A stretch of DNA of 64,000 nt, taken from contig NC_053180.1 in assembly GCF_905163445.1 (NCBI RefSeq), positions 13,196,701 through 13,260,700 of the forward strand, given 5' to 3'. A program made the translations under genes and the position numbers. Below the pieces are notes generated by a model that saw nothing but the letters and a program-made list of their open reading frames with translations, did not search any database and was not told the DNA's origin. Within the stretch, counting starts at the first letter, position 1, and the number at the start of each line of letters is the position of its first letter. This document shows positions 36,940 to 46,454 of this stretch, one piece after another. The DNA comes from Pararge aegeria. Lineage: Eukaryota; Arthropoda; Insecta; Lepidoptera; Nymphalidae.

Positions 36940-37095
36940 GGTCTATTGCCGCTTGTATAAAGCGCCATACTGGGACTCGTTTTATATCGTCTATCTTTAT
37001 TCGATGAAGGGACTCCAGCACTTAAACTTTTTAAACACTTTAAACCCCAACGTCCATCGGTCCTACAAGCTATATATCCTGCACCCTGCCAGTTT
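36940..37095 (-). mobile_element. RTE-clade LINE ORF2 fragment
   Basis: The minus strand encodes GAGYIACRTDGRWGLKCLKS, a clear relative of the RTE motif WAGHIARRTDGRWG-KVLEW. It is degraded and merges with a + strand family G fragment. Confidence 0.55.
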
Positions 37096-37150
37096 GCATT
37101 GGAGCAGAGTAGTGGATATGCTCTAAAACCCGCTCTCCTAAGAGGGCGAG
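37082..37150 (+). repeat. Repeat family G fragment
   Basis: CACCCTGCCAGTTTGCATTG, GAGCAGAGTAGTGGATATGC and CCCGCTCTCCTAAGAGGG match the family at 12598 and 26062. Confidence 0.5.
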
Positions 37151-37429
37151 CCACGTCAGTCACTTCGGTGCTTTGATGCCAACTTGAGTGAACATAACCT
37201 AGTATAAAAATAGGGTTCGAAGTTTTTTGCTTCCGTATGTTTCCAATGGAAATAATTATGTCATAACACGACTGCAGGCGGTTAATTAACCGCAAATGGT
37301 ACACGCCGTATTCCTAGATAACCACTACTATAATAATATTAAACTAAATACCTACCCACTGTATTATATTAGGTGTTATTAGAGTGGCTAGTCGAGTCAA
37401 TGTAGGAAGTGTACCTACCTAAATTTTTA

Positions 37430-37475
37430 TTTGAGAACTTGCGGTACCCTGCGACTTCGTTCACGCACCACTTCT
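37430..37475 (+). repeat. Family H start fragment
   Basis: TTGCGGTACCCTGCGACTTC, then GTTCACGC, matching the GCCCGCGACTTCGTCCGCG landmark. Confidence 0.35.
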
Positions 37476-37559
37476 GATACTAAATTTTGCGCATAAAAAC
37501 TTTAATTAAATATTCAACACAATATACCCATAGAGGTACCCATTTGACTTACGCAGCTC

Positions 37560-38490
37560 CAATACTCGTAACGATTATTTGCAAAAATTAGAGCGACGCC
37601 TTAATGTGCCCCCGGAGGCACTCGGTCGAACAAAACAACAATATCTTACCTCCGGGCTGGTATTGGAAATCTCAACAATTTTTGGCTTGTACTTACTAAG
37701 AATTTTTTGTCAGAGAAGATTATTAAATAATGAGTTTACCCATTACATCAAAACTGCAAGCTTAAGTTGTCGACGTTGCTGTGCATTCCTTTTTTTTGTC
37801 TATTCCACCAGATGTATGGCTACCCCCGTCCTTTAGGCAGGATGGATTTTACGTGGGAACCTTTCCCCCTCCCAGCGAGCTACCCACTGACAAGTGGAAA
37901 ATTGTCGTCTTTAACTCCGCGGAATGATGTCGTCGCAAAATTCGCTATAGCGTCTCAAGACCTTCTACTGCTCAGTAATGAGCAAAGCAACCATGGCCAG
38001 TGGCCTGCACCAACCGGAAAGAGAGCGATCCATGAATTCGCTGGGAGAACAGACTCAGATCCAGGCGAATGGCCTCTATGGTGCGTTTTCCATAGAGGGC
38101 TCTCTTTTTATGTTCTGCACCCGTCTACGAGTGTCGGTCGTTCCCCTCTTGCCAGCTCTCTGTTTTAATGCAGTGTGTCACCTAGCACTCGTTCAAGTAA
38201 CCAAGGAGGAATGCCCCCCAATATACTGTAACTGCAAAGGCAACAGTGATGTAGGCCCGTTAGGTCCGGTTTGCTACCAACTATTGTAACATCCAAGGGT
38301 ATTTGTTGAAGCCTTTCCAACCAAGAAAATGGGGACCCCATTTGTCACCATGCTTCTCACAAACCCCCAGAAACCGGCACCTGCACGGGGCTCCAGAATC
38401 CTGAAAGTCACTGGAGTTCACTTGCGATCCAAAAAAAGACTCAGGTACCTTATATGTCTTATTCCTAAGGTAGGAATAAGACATATAATG
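37560..38490. other. GC-richer unrecognised block
   Basis: This block is clearly less AT-rich than its flanks. Open frames of 85-133 codons overlap on different registers (37579-37836, 37767-38168, 37978-38289), and none has a recognisable domain or codon-level signal that I can defend. A CCTCTATGG / CCATAGAGG hairpin lies near 38079. It could be a transposon remnant or an exon-bearing segment of an unrecognised gene. I assign no function. Confidence 0.35.
38450..38488. repeat. Perfect 18-bp inverted repeat, 3-nt loop
   Basis: TTATATGTCTTATTCCTA (38450-38467) and its exact reverse complement (38471-38488) around AGG. Confidence 0.85.
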
Positions 38491-38904
38491 TAGGTCTTAT
38501 CTAGACCGATTCCCCTTTCATCGAAATGCCTAAATGCAGGTGACGAGGATCTTTAATGTTCCCATCCGTCCAAAACCCAGTATTACAAAGTATATTTCAA
38601 TGGTTATATTTTTTACTCTTGGATAAGCAGAAAAATGGGAACAATTTTATTTGCATAAAGTTATTGAAATGCTAACCTTCAGGGGGGTTCGATGAACTGC
38701 AGACAAGCACGCCGAGTTGGCAACTGAAATTAGATAAAAATGCTAATTTCAGCAAAACCCTAACGCCCGCATATAAACAAATCTTTCATGTAAATGGAAT
38801 GGAAATTCTTTAATGCTTACTGATGGGAACAACCTGACGAGTAGGCATCTGTTATTCGCAGCTCAAGCAAAAAACAACACCACCATGGACATGATGTCCT
38901 CATT
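38489..38904. other. Gene-free stretch
   Basis: Nothing recognised. Confidence 0.4.
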
Positions 38905-39132
38905 CAGTGGCGTGCATACACCGTATGCACAGGGTATGCACGAAGCGGATAGATAATATAAAATGAAAAAAACTCCAGTACGAGCTATAAAAAACTGAAG
39001 GATAGGAATCTTAAGAGTTATAAAAGCCTACCTAAGCCTAGTATTTATAACTCGTACCTACTGGAGATTTTCTACACTTTATATCATCTGCATACCCTGT
39101 GCATACCCTCTATACACGCCACTGTAATCATT
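38897..39132. mobile_element. hAT-like MITE, complete copy
   Basis: 38905-39124 (220 bp) runs from CAGTGGCGTGCATACACCGT to CCTCTATACACGCCACTG, with sub-terminal GGGTATGCA / TGCATACCC repeats and a largely self-complementary interior (CTCCAGTACGAG / CTCGTACCTACTGGAG). Flanks TCCTCATT and TAATCATT agree at 6 of 8 positions, consistent with an aged 8-bp duplication. Related to 25913-26054 and 23524-23658. Confidence 0.8.
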
Positions 39133-39190
39133 CATGAGGGAATGCCATGATCTATGGTCATCTATATATATTCTTGAAAGCTTTAAAGTA

Positions 39191-39235
39191 GTCTGTCTGT
39201 TAGTCAGGACAAAGCGTCCTGACTAACAGACAGAC
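39191..39235. repeat. Perfect 20-bp inverted repeat, 5-nt loop
   Basis: GTCTGTCTGTTAGTCAGGAC (39191-39210), loop AAAGC, exact reverse complement 39216-39235. The right flank (GACAGACAACCTAC) is the inverse of a motif near 10270. Confidence 0.85.
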
Positions 39236-39479
39236 AGACAACCTACAATTATATCATTTTTATTAAAGTGTTTTTACACTTAGAGGATATAAGGCAGTTG
39301 TTGTTGTGCCAAATGACAAACATCAACTCATCTTTGGAAGACAGTAAGATTATGGTCCACACGCGAATTGTGAAATTTCGATTGACAATTAAAGACCATC
39401 TTTTCGGCTTCTATCATAGTACTGCCACTGAGTCCAGCAGAATACTATTCTGGTACCTATCGTATCTTTTCACGTAATA
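39236..39479. other. Gene-free stretch
   Basis: Nothing recognised. Confidence 0.35.
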
Positions 39480-39680
39480 TGTACTACATTCCGGAACGTC
39501 ATGAACAACATCCATTGTTGCCAATGCACACCAAATCTCATAATGAGAATGCTATTACAAAGTGGTTCCCTGTATCCAACAACCTGAGGTGTGGGTGTTA
39601 CGACCGGAACCCAGCAATGCTTCTTGAAATAACCATCGGCGATAGTACTTCCCCCGAAGAGCTCCTTCACAAAAAGCCCC
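39480..39680 (-). repeat. Repeat family C copy
   Basis: Read on the minus strand it has GAGCTCTTCGGGGGAAGTAC, CGATGGTTATTTC-AAGAAG, GCATTGCTGGGTTCCGGTCG and the downstream CACACCTCAGGTTGTTGG, in family C order. Confidence 0.55.
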
Positions 39681-41130
39681 TTTTACGCCATACATATAAG
39701 GATTTCGGGATAATGCGAAGAAACCGATTATTATTATTAATTAAAAAGCTGCTACACTCCATAATACTTTATCGCGTTATCACATAATTCTACATCGTGA
39801 CTTACCTTAAGATGACATCGTCAACAAGCCTTAACTTGTAGTTCAGTAAAAAAAATTAAGTTTATAGCAAAACAAATGAACTGAGTTTCGAAAATTATCC
39901 AATACATTAAGGTTTTGCAAGTTCGAGACGTCCCATCCCTATTGTATCCATACGAGGTCAAAAGACAATTTGCATTCTTTTCCGGTCTTTGAACATTTTG
40001 TATGAGCGGAAATATTGTGACCTCATTTAATTCGGAGGTTAGGCTTTAAATTGGGATCTTCTAGTGTGATTTTATTTTGTTAGTATGTTATCCTGATTTG
40101 GCAGCAACGGCTTACTGCTGATAACTCACGTGACGCTTGCAAAAATTCAATAAAGTCCGAAAAGCTGACTCGTACGCCATTAGTGTAACTTGTCCTCCTA
40201 CGTCATAATGTAAATTTGGTCAAATTTTCACGACTGGCCCTTCATATAAAACTCATATGTTTTAAATATAACTTGTCAGATTTATACATTAATATAATAT
40301 AACAGATTAACGCTTACATGTTAGGATAATTAACATGAATATTTAAAGTCTAAACTACTCACAGTAATCGTCGTTACTGTCTATAAAAAATGTTGTAATT
40401 AGATATAAATTCTCGTTAGCTGTGGATAGCAATTTTACGTGAACACGCGTTATGGCCTGTTTATAAAAACTTGTGACAATATTAAATGCCCAAAGTAACC
40501 TCCGAGTGTTCAAATCTAAGTTCAAGTACAAATCATCATCATCATCATCAGAGAAAGGCACTGCCGTACTAGTTTAGATACAATTAATAAATATTCCTCT
40601 GGTATGTAACGAAAGTGTAATGAAAAATTGAAGTGCTCATTTTATTTGGAAAATAAAATTAAGTTAAATGCGTTTGAAAATATTTCCACAGTTTTTGACA
40701 TTAATCAATCGTAAGTTTTTATAAAGTTTTTATTACTATACACCGTTTTATAGTACCTACTCATCGAATGCATTCGATAATATTATTTAAATGATCATAA
40801 CTAATCATTAATTAAACATCTTTTTATTAACTACGTGTTGATTATGCTAGCCTTTATTGCTTAACATCATACGAATTTATCAAAGGATCGTATAAGCACT
40901 TATAAATGCTATTAAAAAACTTATGGTCAGTTTAAAGTTAAAAAAAATTAATAACCCATCGCCTAAATGGATTTATAAAATGATGAACCTGCGTGAAATT
41001 GACTTAATAAAACGAATACAAATACTCGATCCCATAAATACCGGTATTTTACATAAACACGCATAGTTCACTCTCCACGCGAACGATAAACGTTACTTAA
41101 CAAACCTAATGATATTCATTGTACATACAC
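39681..41130. other. Upstream region of serpin 1
   Basis: No gene. An (ATC)n microsatellite lies at about 40533-40550. The last few hundred bases are plain AT-rich DNA likely to contain serpin 1 regulatory sequence, but no confident TATA box was found. Confidence 0.4.
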
Positions 41131-41132
41131 GT

Positions 41133-41142
41133 GAGAAATCCC
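41133..41142 (+). promoter_or_regulatory. Possible kappaB-like site upstream of serpin 1
   Basis: GAGAAATCCC, about 70 bp before the start codon, differs at one base from a GGGRNNYYCC-type NF-kappaB/Relish element. Single short motifs occur often by chance, so this is only a candidate for immune induction. Confidence 0.2.
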
Positions 41143-41213
41143 ATTGAAATTGATAGAATCGCCTTATACTACACCAGTATTGCGTTGAGCTCTGAGCTAT
41201 CCACTCGCACATT

Positions 41214-42410
41214 ATGTGGAAGGTCATAGTATTTGTTAGTATTGTTACTGCCGCTCCGACGGACAACTACAGCGTCATAAACTTTAATCCTATCAACGAG
41301 TTCACATTAAAACTCCTCGATAATACTTACGCGTTTCAAGAAAGCTTCGGACAAAAAAATGTTGCTATATCACCTCTCTCAGCTTGGAGCATTTTCTCTT
41401 TACTAGCTGAAGGATCGGCTGGAGAAACTTTTCACGAACTAATGAAAGCACTGAGACTACCGAATGATCTACGTGCGACTCAAATGCTTCATGGAGCAGT
41501 AAATAGTTTATTGAAGAGCGCAAATGAAGATGTCACCCTATATAGTCAAACAGCAATGTTCTCGGAAGTAAGTTTAATGATACATCCCGAATTTTGCAGA
41601 TCTGCTAATCATTACGGCACAGATATTTTTAATGTAGATCCATCAAATACTACTGAGTTCGCCAATTTTATTAATTACTACGTTTGTATGTCCACGGAAG
41701 GTAAAATCCGTGAGGCAGTGCGACCAGAACTACTCGAAGATTTAAAACTGATTTTGGTTGATGTTCTTTATTTTAAAGCCAGCTGGGCTCATCCTTTTGA
41801 CACAACACAAACAAAGGAAGAAGCTTTCTATAACTCTCAAGGAAAATCAATTGGGTCAGTCAACATGATGTACCATAAGGCGCCACACAATATTGGAGAT
41901 TCCACACAAATTGGAGCGCAAATTTTAGAAATGACTTATGGTAAAAATGAACAATATTCCATGCTTATCCTAGTGCCATTTGATGGGATACCAATACAAA
42001 AGATGCTGAGCAATTTGGCCACACAACCGCTGGATTGGATGACGGAGTACAAAATATCTGGAAGTTTGCCAGAAATTGACTGTTACATTCCGCGTTTTAA
42101 GATATCATCTCGAACTGATTTGATTCCCCCGTTACAATACGGTGGCATACAGAGAATATTTGATAGAATGAATGCTGAATTGCCAGGAGTATCGGATAGT
42201 CCATTGTTTGTTTCAAAAACAATTCAGAACGTAGAGATTGAGGTAAATGAAGAGGGCACTGTTGCAGCGGCTTCAACAATAGTTGGTCTAGAAGATAGAA
42301 TTTTAGGACAGCGCTTTGAAGCGAATAAGGAATTTGCGTTTATTGTGATGGAAAGATCGTCTGGTTTAATGTTGCTTGCTGGTGTTTACGCGGATCCTCA
42401 TGTTGTGTGA
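41214..42410 (+). CDS. Secreted serpin 1 (inhibitory type, predicted P1 Arg362)
   Basis: Single-exon 398-residue serpin, probably an extracellular inhibitor of a trypsin-like serine protease. Residues 1-14 form a short signal peptide; a possible N-glycosylation site is NYS at 18. Family landmarks are NVAISPLSAWS (49-59), STEGKI (160-165), LYFKASW (185-191), VNMMY, IPRFKIS and the C-terminal barrel strand. The hinge is canonical (EEGTVAAAS, Gly348 at P15). Counting P15 to P1 and checking NKEF against NKPF of alpha-1-antitrypsin puts P1-P1' at Arg362-Ile363. Oddities: the shutter positions equivalent to Asn186 and His334 of alpha-1-antitrypsin are Asp183 and Gln338, and the C-terminal serpin signature has Glu where Pro/Ser/Thr is usual. 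The start codon has A at -3. It resembles lepidopteran Spn77Ba-like serpins, but orthology is not proven. Confidence 0.95.
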   Translation: MWKVIVFVSIVTAAPTDNYSVINFNPINEFTLKLLDNTYAFQESFGQKNVAISPLSAWSIFSLLAEGSAGETFHELMKALRLPNDLRATQMLHGAVNSLLKSANEDVTLYSQTAMFSEVSLMIHPEFCRSANHYGTDIFNVDPSNTTEFANFINYYVCMSTEGKIREAVRPELLEDLKLILVDVLYFKASWAHPFDTTQTKEEAFYNSQGKSIGSVNMMYHKAPHNIGDSTQIGAQILEMTYGKNEQYSMLILVPFDGIPIQKMLSNLATQPLDWMTEYKISGSLPEIDCYIPRFKISSRTDLIPPLQYGGIQRIFDRMNAELPGVSDSPLFVSKTIQNVEIEVNEEGTVAAASTIVGLEDRILGQRFEANKEFAFIVMERSSGLMLLAGVYADPHVV

Positions 42411-42418
42411 ATCTCTTC

Positions 42419-42424
42419 AATAAA
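42419..42424 (+). terminator. Poly(A) signal of serpin 1
   Basis: AATAAA starts 9 nt after the stop codon and is followed within about 20 nt by a GT/T-rich tract (TGTTTTGTTTTTT), predicting an unusually short 3' UTR. Confidence 0.6.
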
Positions 42425-43254
42425 AATGTATAAGACTGTTTTGTTTTTTACTTTAAGCGATTTAAGTTAAGATCATGGCCAGATTTTAAAGATGTTGGTT
42501 CTTGCATTAGTTGGTTAATTATTTTTTTGTAGTTTAACAAACGGTCAGATTCATTATTTTTAAAGATCCGCAGCTTTTAATAAAAATACTGAACCCGTGC
42601 AGGATCACCTAATCTATGTGAAGGCCCTCTTTTTTAAGGAACATCTTCAGGTTTCAAGATGAAATAACCATCGAATAACAAAAATTATATAGTGTACCCA
42701 AACAGATCTACACGTAAGTATTTAAATGAAATAAATCTGAATATTATTGCTTTTAAATACCTTGTTAAGTATTATAGGAAAAAAGTTATATTTCGATACA
42801 CCCGCGTGTTTATCCAAAGTTTGTACTTTAAACTTGCCATGCCTTTTTAGTAATAAATTTATTGTACTGGTACGGAATCTTTTCGGGGCAAATATCCCTC
42901 TCACAATTGGCAGTATTTTTTGTCGTTGCATGTATTTATACGAACGCTGATTGCATCCTTATGATATAATGAATTTATACAAACGTGTTATTCTTAATGT
43001 TGGGAGTAGTTTCGTGTAGTTACTTTATCTTAGTTAGTATAGTAAACCCCTCATGACTGAATGCTTATTTCATTGTGATATGAATTGCATAAATAGAACA
43101 CATATAATACGAACTTTTTTCAATTGGTTTTGTATGTCTCAATACCCAGTGTATTGTGTTTAAAAAATAATAGGAAACCCTCAAAGGAACAGTCTAAAAT
43201 TAATAATTCTGTATTGGTAATTTTGCATGGAAATAGGTGAAAGATGTATCTCCC
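42425..43254. other. Gene-free stretch downstream of serpin 1
   Basis: Nothing recognised. The overlapping short frames at 42722-42950 are complementary shadows of each other without domain signal. Confidence 0.4.
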
Positions 43255-43350
43255 CAACTCGTATTGGATCAGTCGGGATGTTCTAAAATCCACTTTTCTA
43301 CGGGAGGTCTACAGCCCAGCAGTGTTGCAGATGATGATGATGATGTTATA
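43255..43350 (+). mobile_element. RTE-clade LINE 3' end
   Basis: GGGAGGTCTACAGCCCAGCA, then GTGTTGCAGATGATGATGAT. The GGAGGTCTA-CCAGCAGTG end followed by a (GAT)n tail is diagnostic of lepidopteran RTE termini. Heavily 5' truncated. Confidence 0.55.
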
Positions 43351-43447
43351 CCTAAGAGTCTGTTGTAGGTTATTATAGCGTTTCCTAAAATAAATTTAAC
43401 CTTCTTTCAATAAAAATATAATACAATAAATAGGTACATCTATAATA

Positions 43448-43485
43448 CTAGCTGTGCCAGCGGGTACGCTCGCGTTACGGTACCT
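43448..43485 (+). repeat. Family H start fragment
   Basis: CTAGCTGTGCCAGCGGGTAC, then GCTCGCGTTACGG. Confidence 0.35.
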
Positions 43486-43599
43486 ACTATTTTCTTGCAA
43501 TTTATTCTTCTTATGCAATAATTATGAATCCAAAAGCACAATGTGCAGTACGCGTTAAACTAAGAATATCTCATTTATGTACATATACTAACTACTCTA

Positions 43600-44065
43600 A
43601 CAAAAATTTCAGCGGCCTTCGTGTCCTGTTCAGTAATGCATTCAAAATGTGGGGGCTGACCTGATTCTGCAACGCTTCAGGAATGTTTGCGTTTGATTTT
43701 TTTTCGGATTGCGTGAAACGGGCTGGTTTGCGAGCCTTGGAGTTATCCTCTGCCAGGAATGAGTTTGAGCCCTAGGGCTCGAAGAAGCGAAGGGTGCCTC
43801 GTGTGAGGCTAAACCTCTGGCGACGATTAGAGTAACGGAGCTACGGTCGGGATGTGAGCTCACGTTCGGTAGACGTCTACGATCGGAAACCTCATCTTTG
43901 CCGGCGAAGACGCTTCGCAGTGGTTGTTAGTGTCTCTTGATTGGGTTTTGCAGATTTACGGACCATGTTTTATGCTACGATTCGCAAGTGGTGCGAATCT
44001 ATGGTGCGCAGATTGAAGTCCTTACTCGAACTCTGTTCTGGAGATTTAAATTTTATCAACCCCGG
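43600..44065. other. GC-rich block of unknown origin next to SINE A
   Basis: The composition changes sharply from the AT-rich flanks. It includes GCGAGCCTTGGAGTTATCCT, CGACGATTAGAGTAACGGAG and GACGCTTCGCAGTGGTTGTT. Open frames on both strands (43642-43863 minus, 43937-44224 plus) show no domain. It ends where a SINE A begins. It may be a 5' part of a transposable element not otherwise represented here. Confidence 0.35.
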
Positions 44066-44072
44066 CATTGGT

Positions 44073-44327
44073 ACGGCCGAGTGGCGCAGTGGGCAGCGAC
44101 CCCGCTTTCAGAGTCCAAGGTCGTGGGTTCGATTCCCACAACTGGAAAATGTTTGAATGAATGTTTTTCAGTGTCTGGGTGTTTATCTGTATATTGTAAG
44201 TATTTATGTGTATTATATTCATAAAAAAATATTCATCAGCTATCTAAGTACCGATAACACAAGCTACGCTTACTTTGGGGCTAGATGGCGATGTGTGGAT
44301 TGTCGTAGAATATTTATTTTATTTATC
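44073..44327 (+). mobile_element. SINE A copy, best-preserved promoter
   Basis: A box TGGCGCAGTGG at 44082-44092 and B box GGTTCGATTCC at 44126-44136, then the full body to GGCGATGTGTGGATTGTCG and a TATTTATTTTATTTAT tail. A 10-bp deletion after GGAAAATGTTTGA removes part of the usual GTGTGATGAACATG. Confidence 0.85.
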
Positions 44328-45189
44328 ACAGTACTAACGTGTTTCTATATATGTATCTATCTTTTTTTATTGCATTTCATTTGTATTTTGTTGGACACAT
44401 GTATGAGTTATATCATTATATGCAATGTTTTCACTAAATTGTGTAAGCCGGTCGACCGGTTTCGGATCAGAATCTGTGATCTCTTAATATGTACTATTCC
44501 GGGATAAAATAAATCCATTGTTTGAGTCAAACTTATAACAAATTAAAACGAACAATGAGTTACGCGTCTATACAACGATACACACATTTTATTTCCTAGC
44601 AATTAATCCTCTTTTTTTGATACTCCAGTCCACACAGGTCCTGCCGTTTTTGAGATTAACTGGAAAACAGACATAAAAACTGTAAAAATCGTTTGTTTTT
44701 GTTATGAGTACTTATTTTGACTTATAGCAGATACGTCTATTTTATTTATTAGAAGCTTAGGTACCTATGTATTGAATATGAATCTTGCCATAAAAAAGAT
44801 GCATTTACTAATAAAAAAGGTCCTTTGGAATATATGTACTACTTAAGGAACCCTTAGAACAATGGGAAGATCTTCCATAGCATCTTGTAATCTTACATAA
44901 TTAACACAATTGAGTTTTACGTAGTTTTTACTAATTATCAACTTATTATCTGTTCGTTGGCGTGCAAGTTAATCCCATACTACCTACTGTACTCACGCTA
45001 TACCTGGAACAATGCAAAAACATTTGTTTATATAAAAAATAAGTTAGATAACCTACCTAGAACTTACATTTACGTTCATATTTTTATTTTGAGTGATAAT
45101 AATCGATGGACAATGCTGATAGCAAAACCATCGCCTATAAACAAAGCTTCTCTTTAACCGCATGAATGAACATTTCCTTCAAAGTGCCG
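44328..45189. other. Gene-free AT-rich stretch
   Basis: No gene. GCCGGTCGACCGGTTTCGGA near 44447 is a short palindromic cluster. Confidence 0.4.
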
Positions 45190-45285
45190 CGCTGTGTCCA
45201 TTAACCTGAGGCGTAATTGAGGTGCTAAGCCTTATAGTAGGCCTACTTGAAATAAATGAATTCTGAATTTGAATTTAATAACACT
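45190..45285 (+). mobile_element. LINE 3' end fragment
   Basis: TAGTAGGCCTACTTGAAATA, then AATGAATTCTGAATTTGAAT. The GGCCTACTTGAATAAA motif followed by a short repeat tail is the 3' terminus shared with the LINE at 52284-55830, here on the + strand and from a related family. Confidence 0.6.
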
Positions 45286-45309
45286 CTCAACCTTGCCTTT
45301 TATACCGGA

Positions 45310-45390
45310 ACATCGCAATACTGCTCGGCGGCAGAAACAAGCATGGCGGACCGGACGAGCTTTCTCACAAAAAACTCTAGTTAGTACTAC
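45310..45390 (-). repeat. Repeat family C fragment
   Basis: On the minus strand: GCTCGTCCGGTCCGCCATGC, TTGTTTCTGCCGCCGAGCAG and TATTGCGATGTTCCGG. Confidence 0.55.
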
Positions 45391-45955
45391 TAAACTATTC
45401 TACGGGTAGGTACCTCGCATCTCATCCCACGAATGAAAACTAGTGTACAGTATGTATATAATACTCTACGATATAATTACTTCTACCTATTATCATATCT
45501 ATTTAGCCCTGCAGATTTTATATCACATATATTATAACCGTTAGTCGTAAACACATCCACAATCTGTGACGTAAACATTTACCTCCCTAAGAAATCAAAT
45601 TGTCGTATTCTGCAATGTTTCCGACTGCGAACTGATCTTCTTCATTAAAAGTCACCATTTGGAAGAAGCGGCGAGATAACCGGTGAACACCAGTTAGCAA
45701 CTGTATTAATTTTATTAAAAGGACGTTAAATATTCCAATAATATCAGTTATATTCGTGCTCCAGCGTGCTCTCGCAGTTTGTTAGTCTACGCCATCTCTA
45801 AAACGATTATATAAGGTGGAGCTTTTAATTGTAGGTATTTTTTTACACCCATTGTTTCGTTGACCAGTTTTGCTATGATGTAATTCTTAGGCTATATATA
45901 TACTAGACGAATACAAGAGAGCACAATTAGATTTTTTTATAGTGAAAGATCTTCT
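45391..45955. other. Gene-free AT-rich stretch
   Basis: Nothing recognised. Confidence 0.4.
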
Positions 45956-45977
45956 AGGCACCTATATATATATATCC

Positions 45978-46017
<40 letters not shown>

Positions 46018-46453
46018 GCTTTTTATGTAAAAAAAGCAAAAACTTTTTGTCTTACTTTTAAATAAATAAATATATATATATATATATATAAATATATAAA
46101 TATATATATATATATATAAATATATAAATAAATAAATAAATAAATATACTACGACAAGACACACATCACTATATAGCCCCAAAGTAAGCGTAGCTTGTGT
46201 TATGGGTACTAAGATAGCTGATGAATATTTTTATGAATATAATACACATTAGTACTTATAATATACATATAAACACCCAGGCACTGAAAAACATTTATGT
46301 TCATCACACTAACATTTTTCCAGTTGTGGGAATCGAACCCACGGCCTTGGACGCGGAAAGCAGGGTCACGGCCCACCATATATATATATATATATATATA
46401 TTTATTTATTTAAAAGTAAGACAAAAAGTTTTTGCTTTTTTTACATAAAAAGC
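46018..46453. repeat. SINE A locus held between 73-bp perfect inverted arms
   Basis: 46018-46090 and 46381-46453 are exact reverse complements: 53 bp of unique sequence (beginning GCTTTTTATGTAAAAAAAGC) plus 20 bp of TA repeat. They bracket a minus-strand SINE A and AT-rich DNA. (AT)n runs lie immediately left (45963-46017) and within. Confidence 0.85.
46127..46376 (-). mobile_element. SINE A copy, head cut at the inverted arm
   Basis: (AAAT)n tail, body and intact B box (GGGAATCGAACCCAC). It stops at CACGGCCCAC, so the A box and first bases are lost exactly where the (TA)n of the right arm begins. Confidence 0.8.
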
Positions 46454-46454
46454 C

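Noticed and set aside
39191..39235. Transcription terminator or miRNA hairpin
   Set aside because: A perfect 20-bp stem with a 5-nt loop is too short for a miRNA, and Rho-independent terminators do not apply to this genome; it fits an inverted duplication.
42097..42279. Minus-strand frame inside serpin 1
   Set aside because: Antisense shadow of the serpin coding sequence; the same applies to 60628-60876 and 60898-61110 in serpin 2.
45937..46182. 81-codon minus-strand frame rich in Tyr and Ile
   Set aside because: Translation of (TA)n and (AAAT)n simple repeats.
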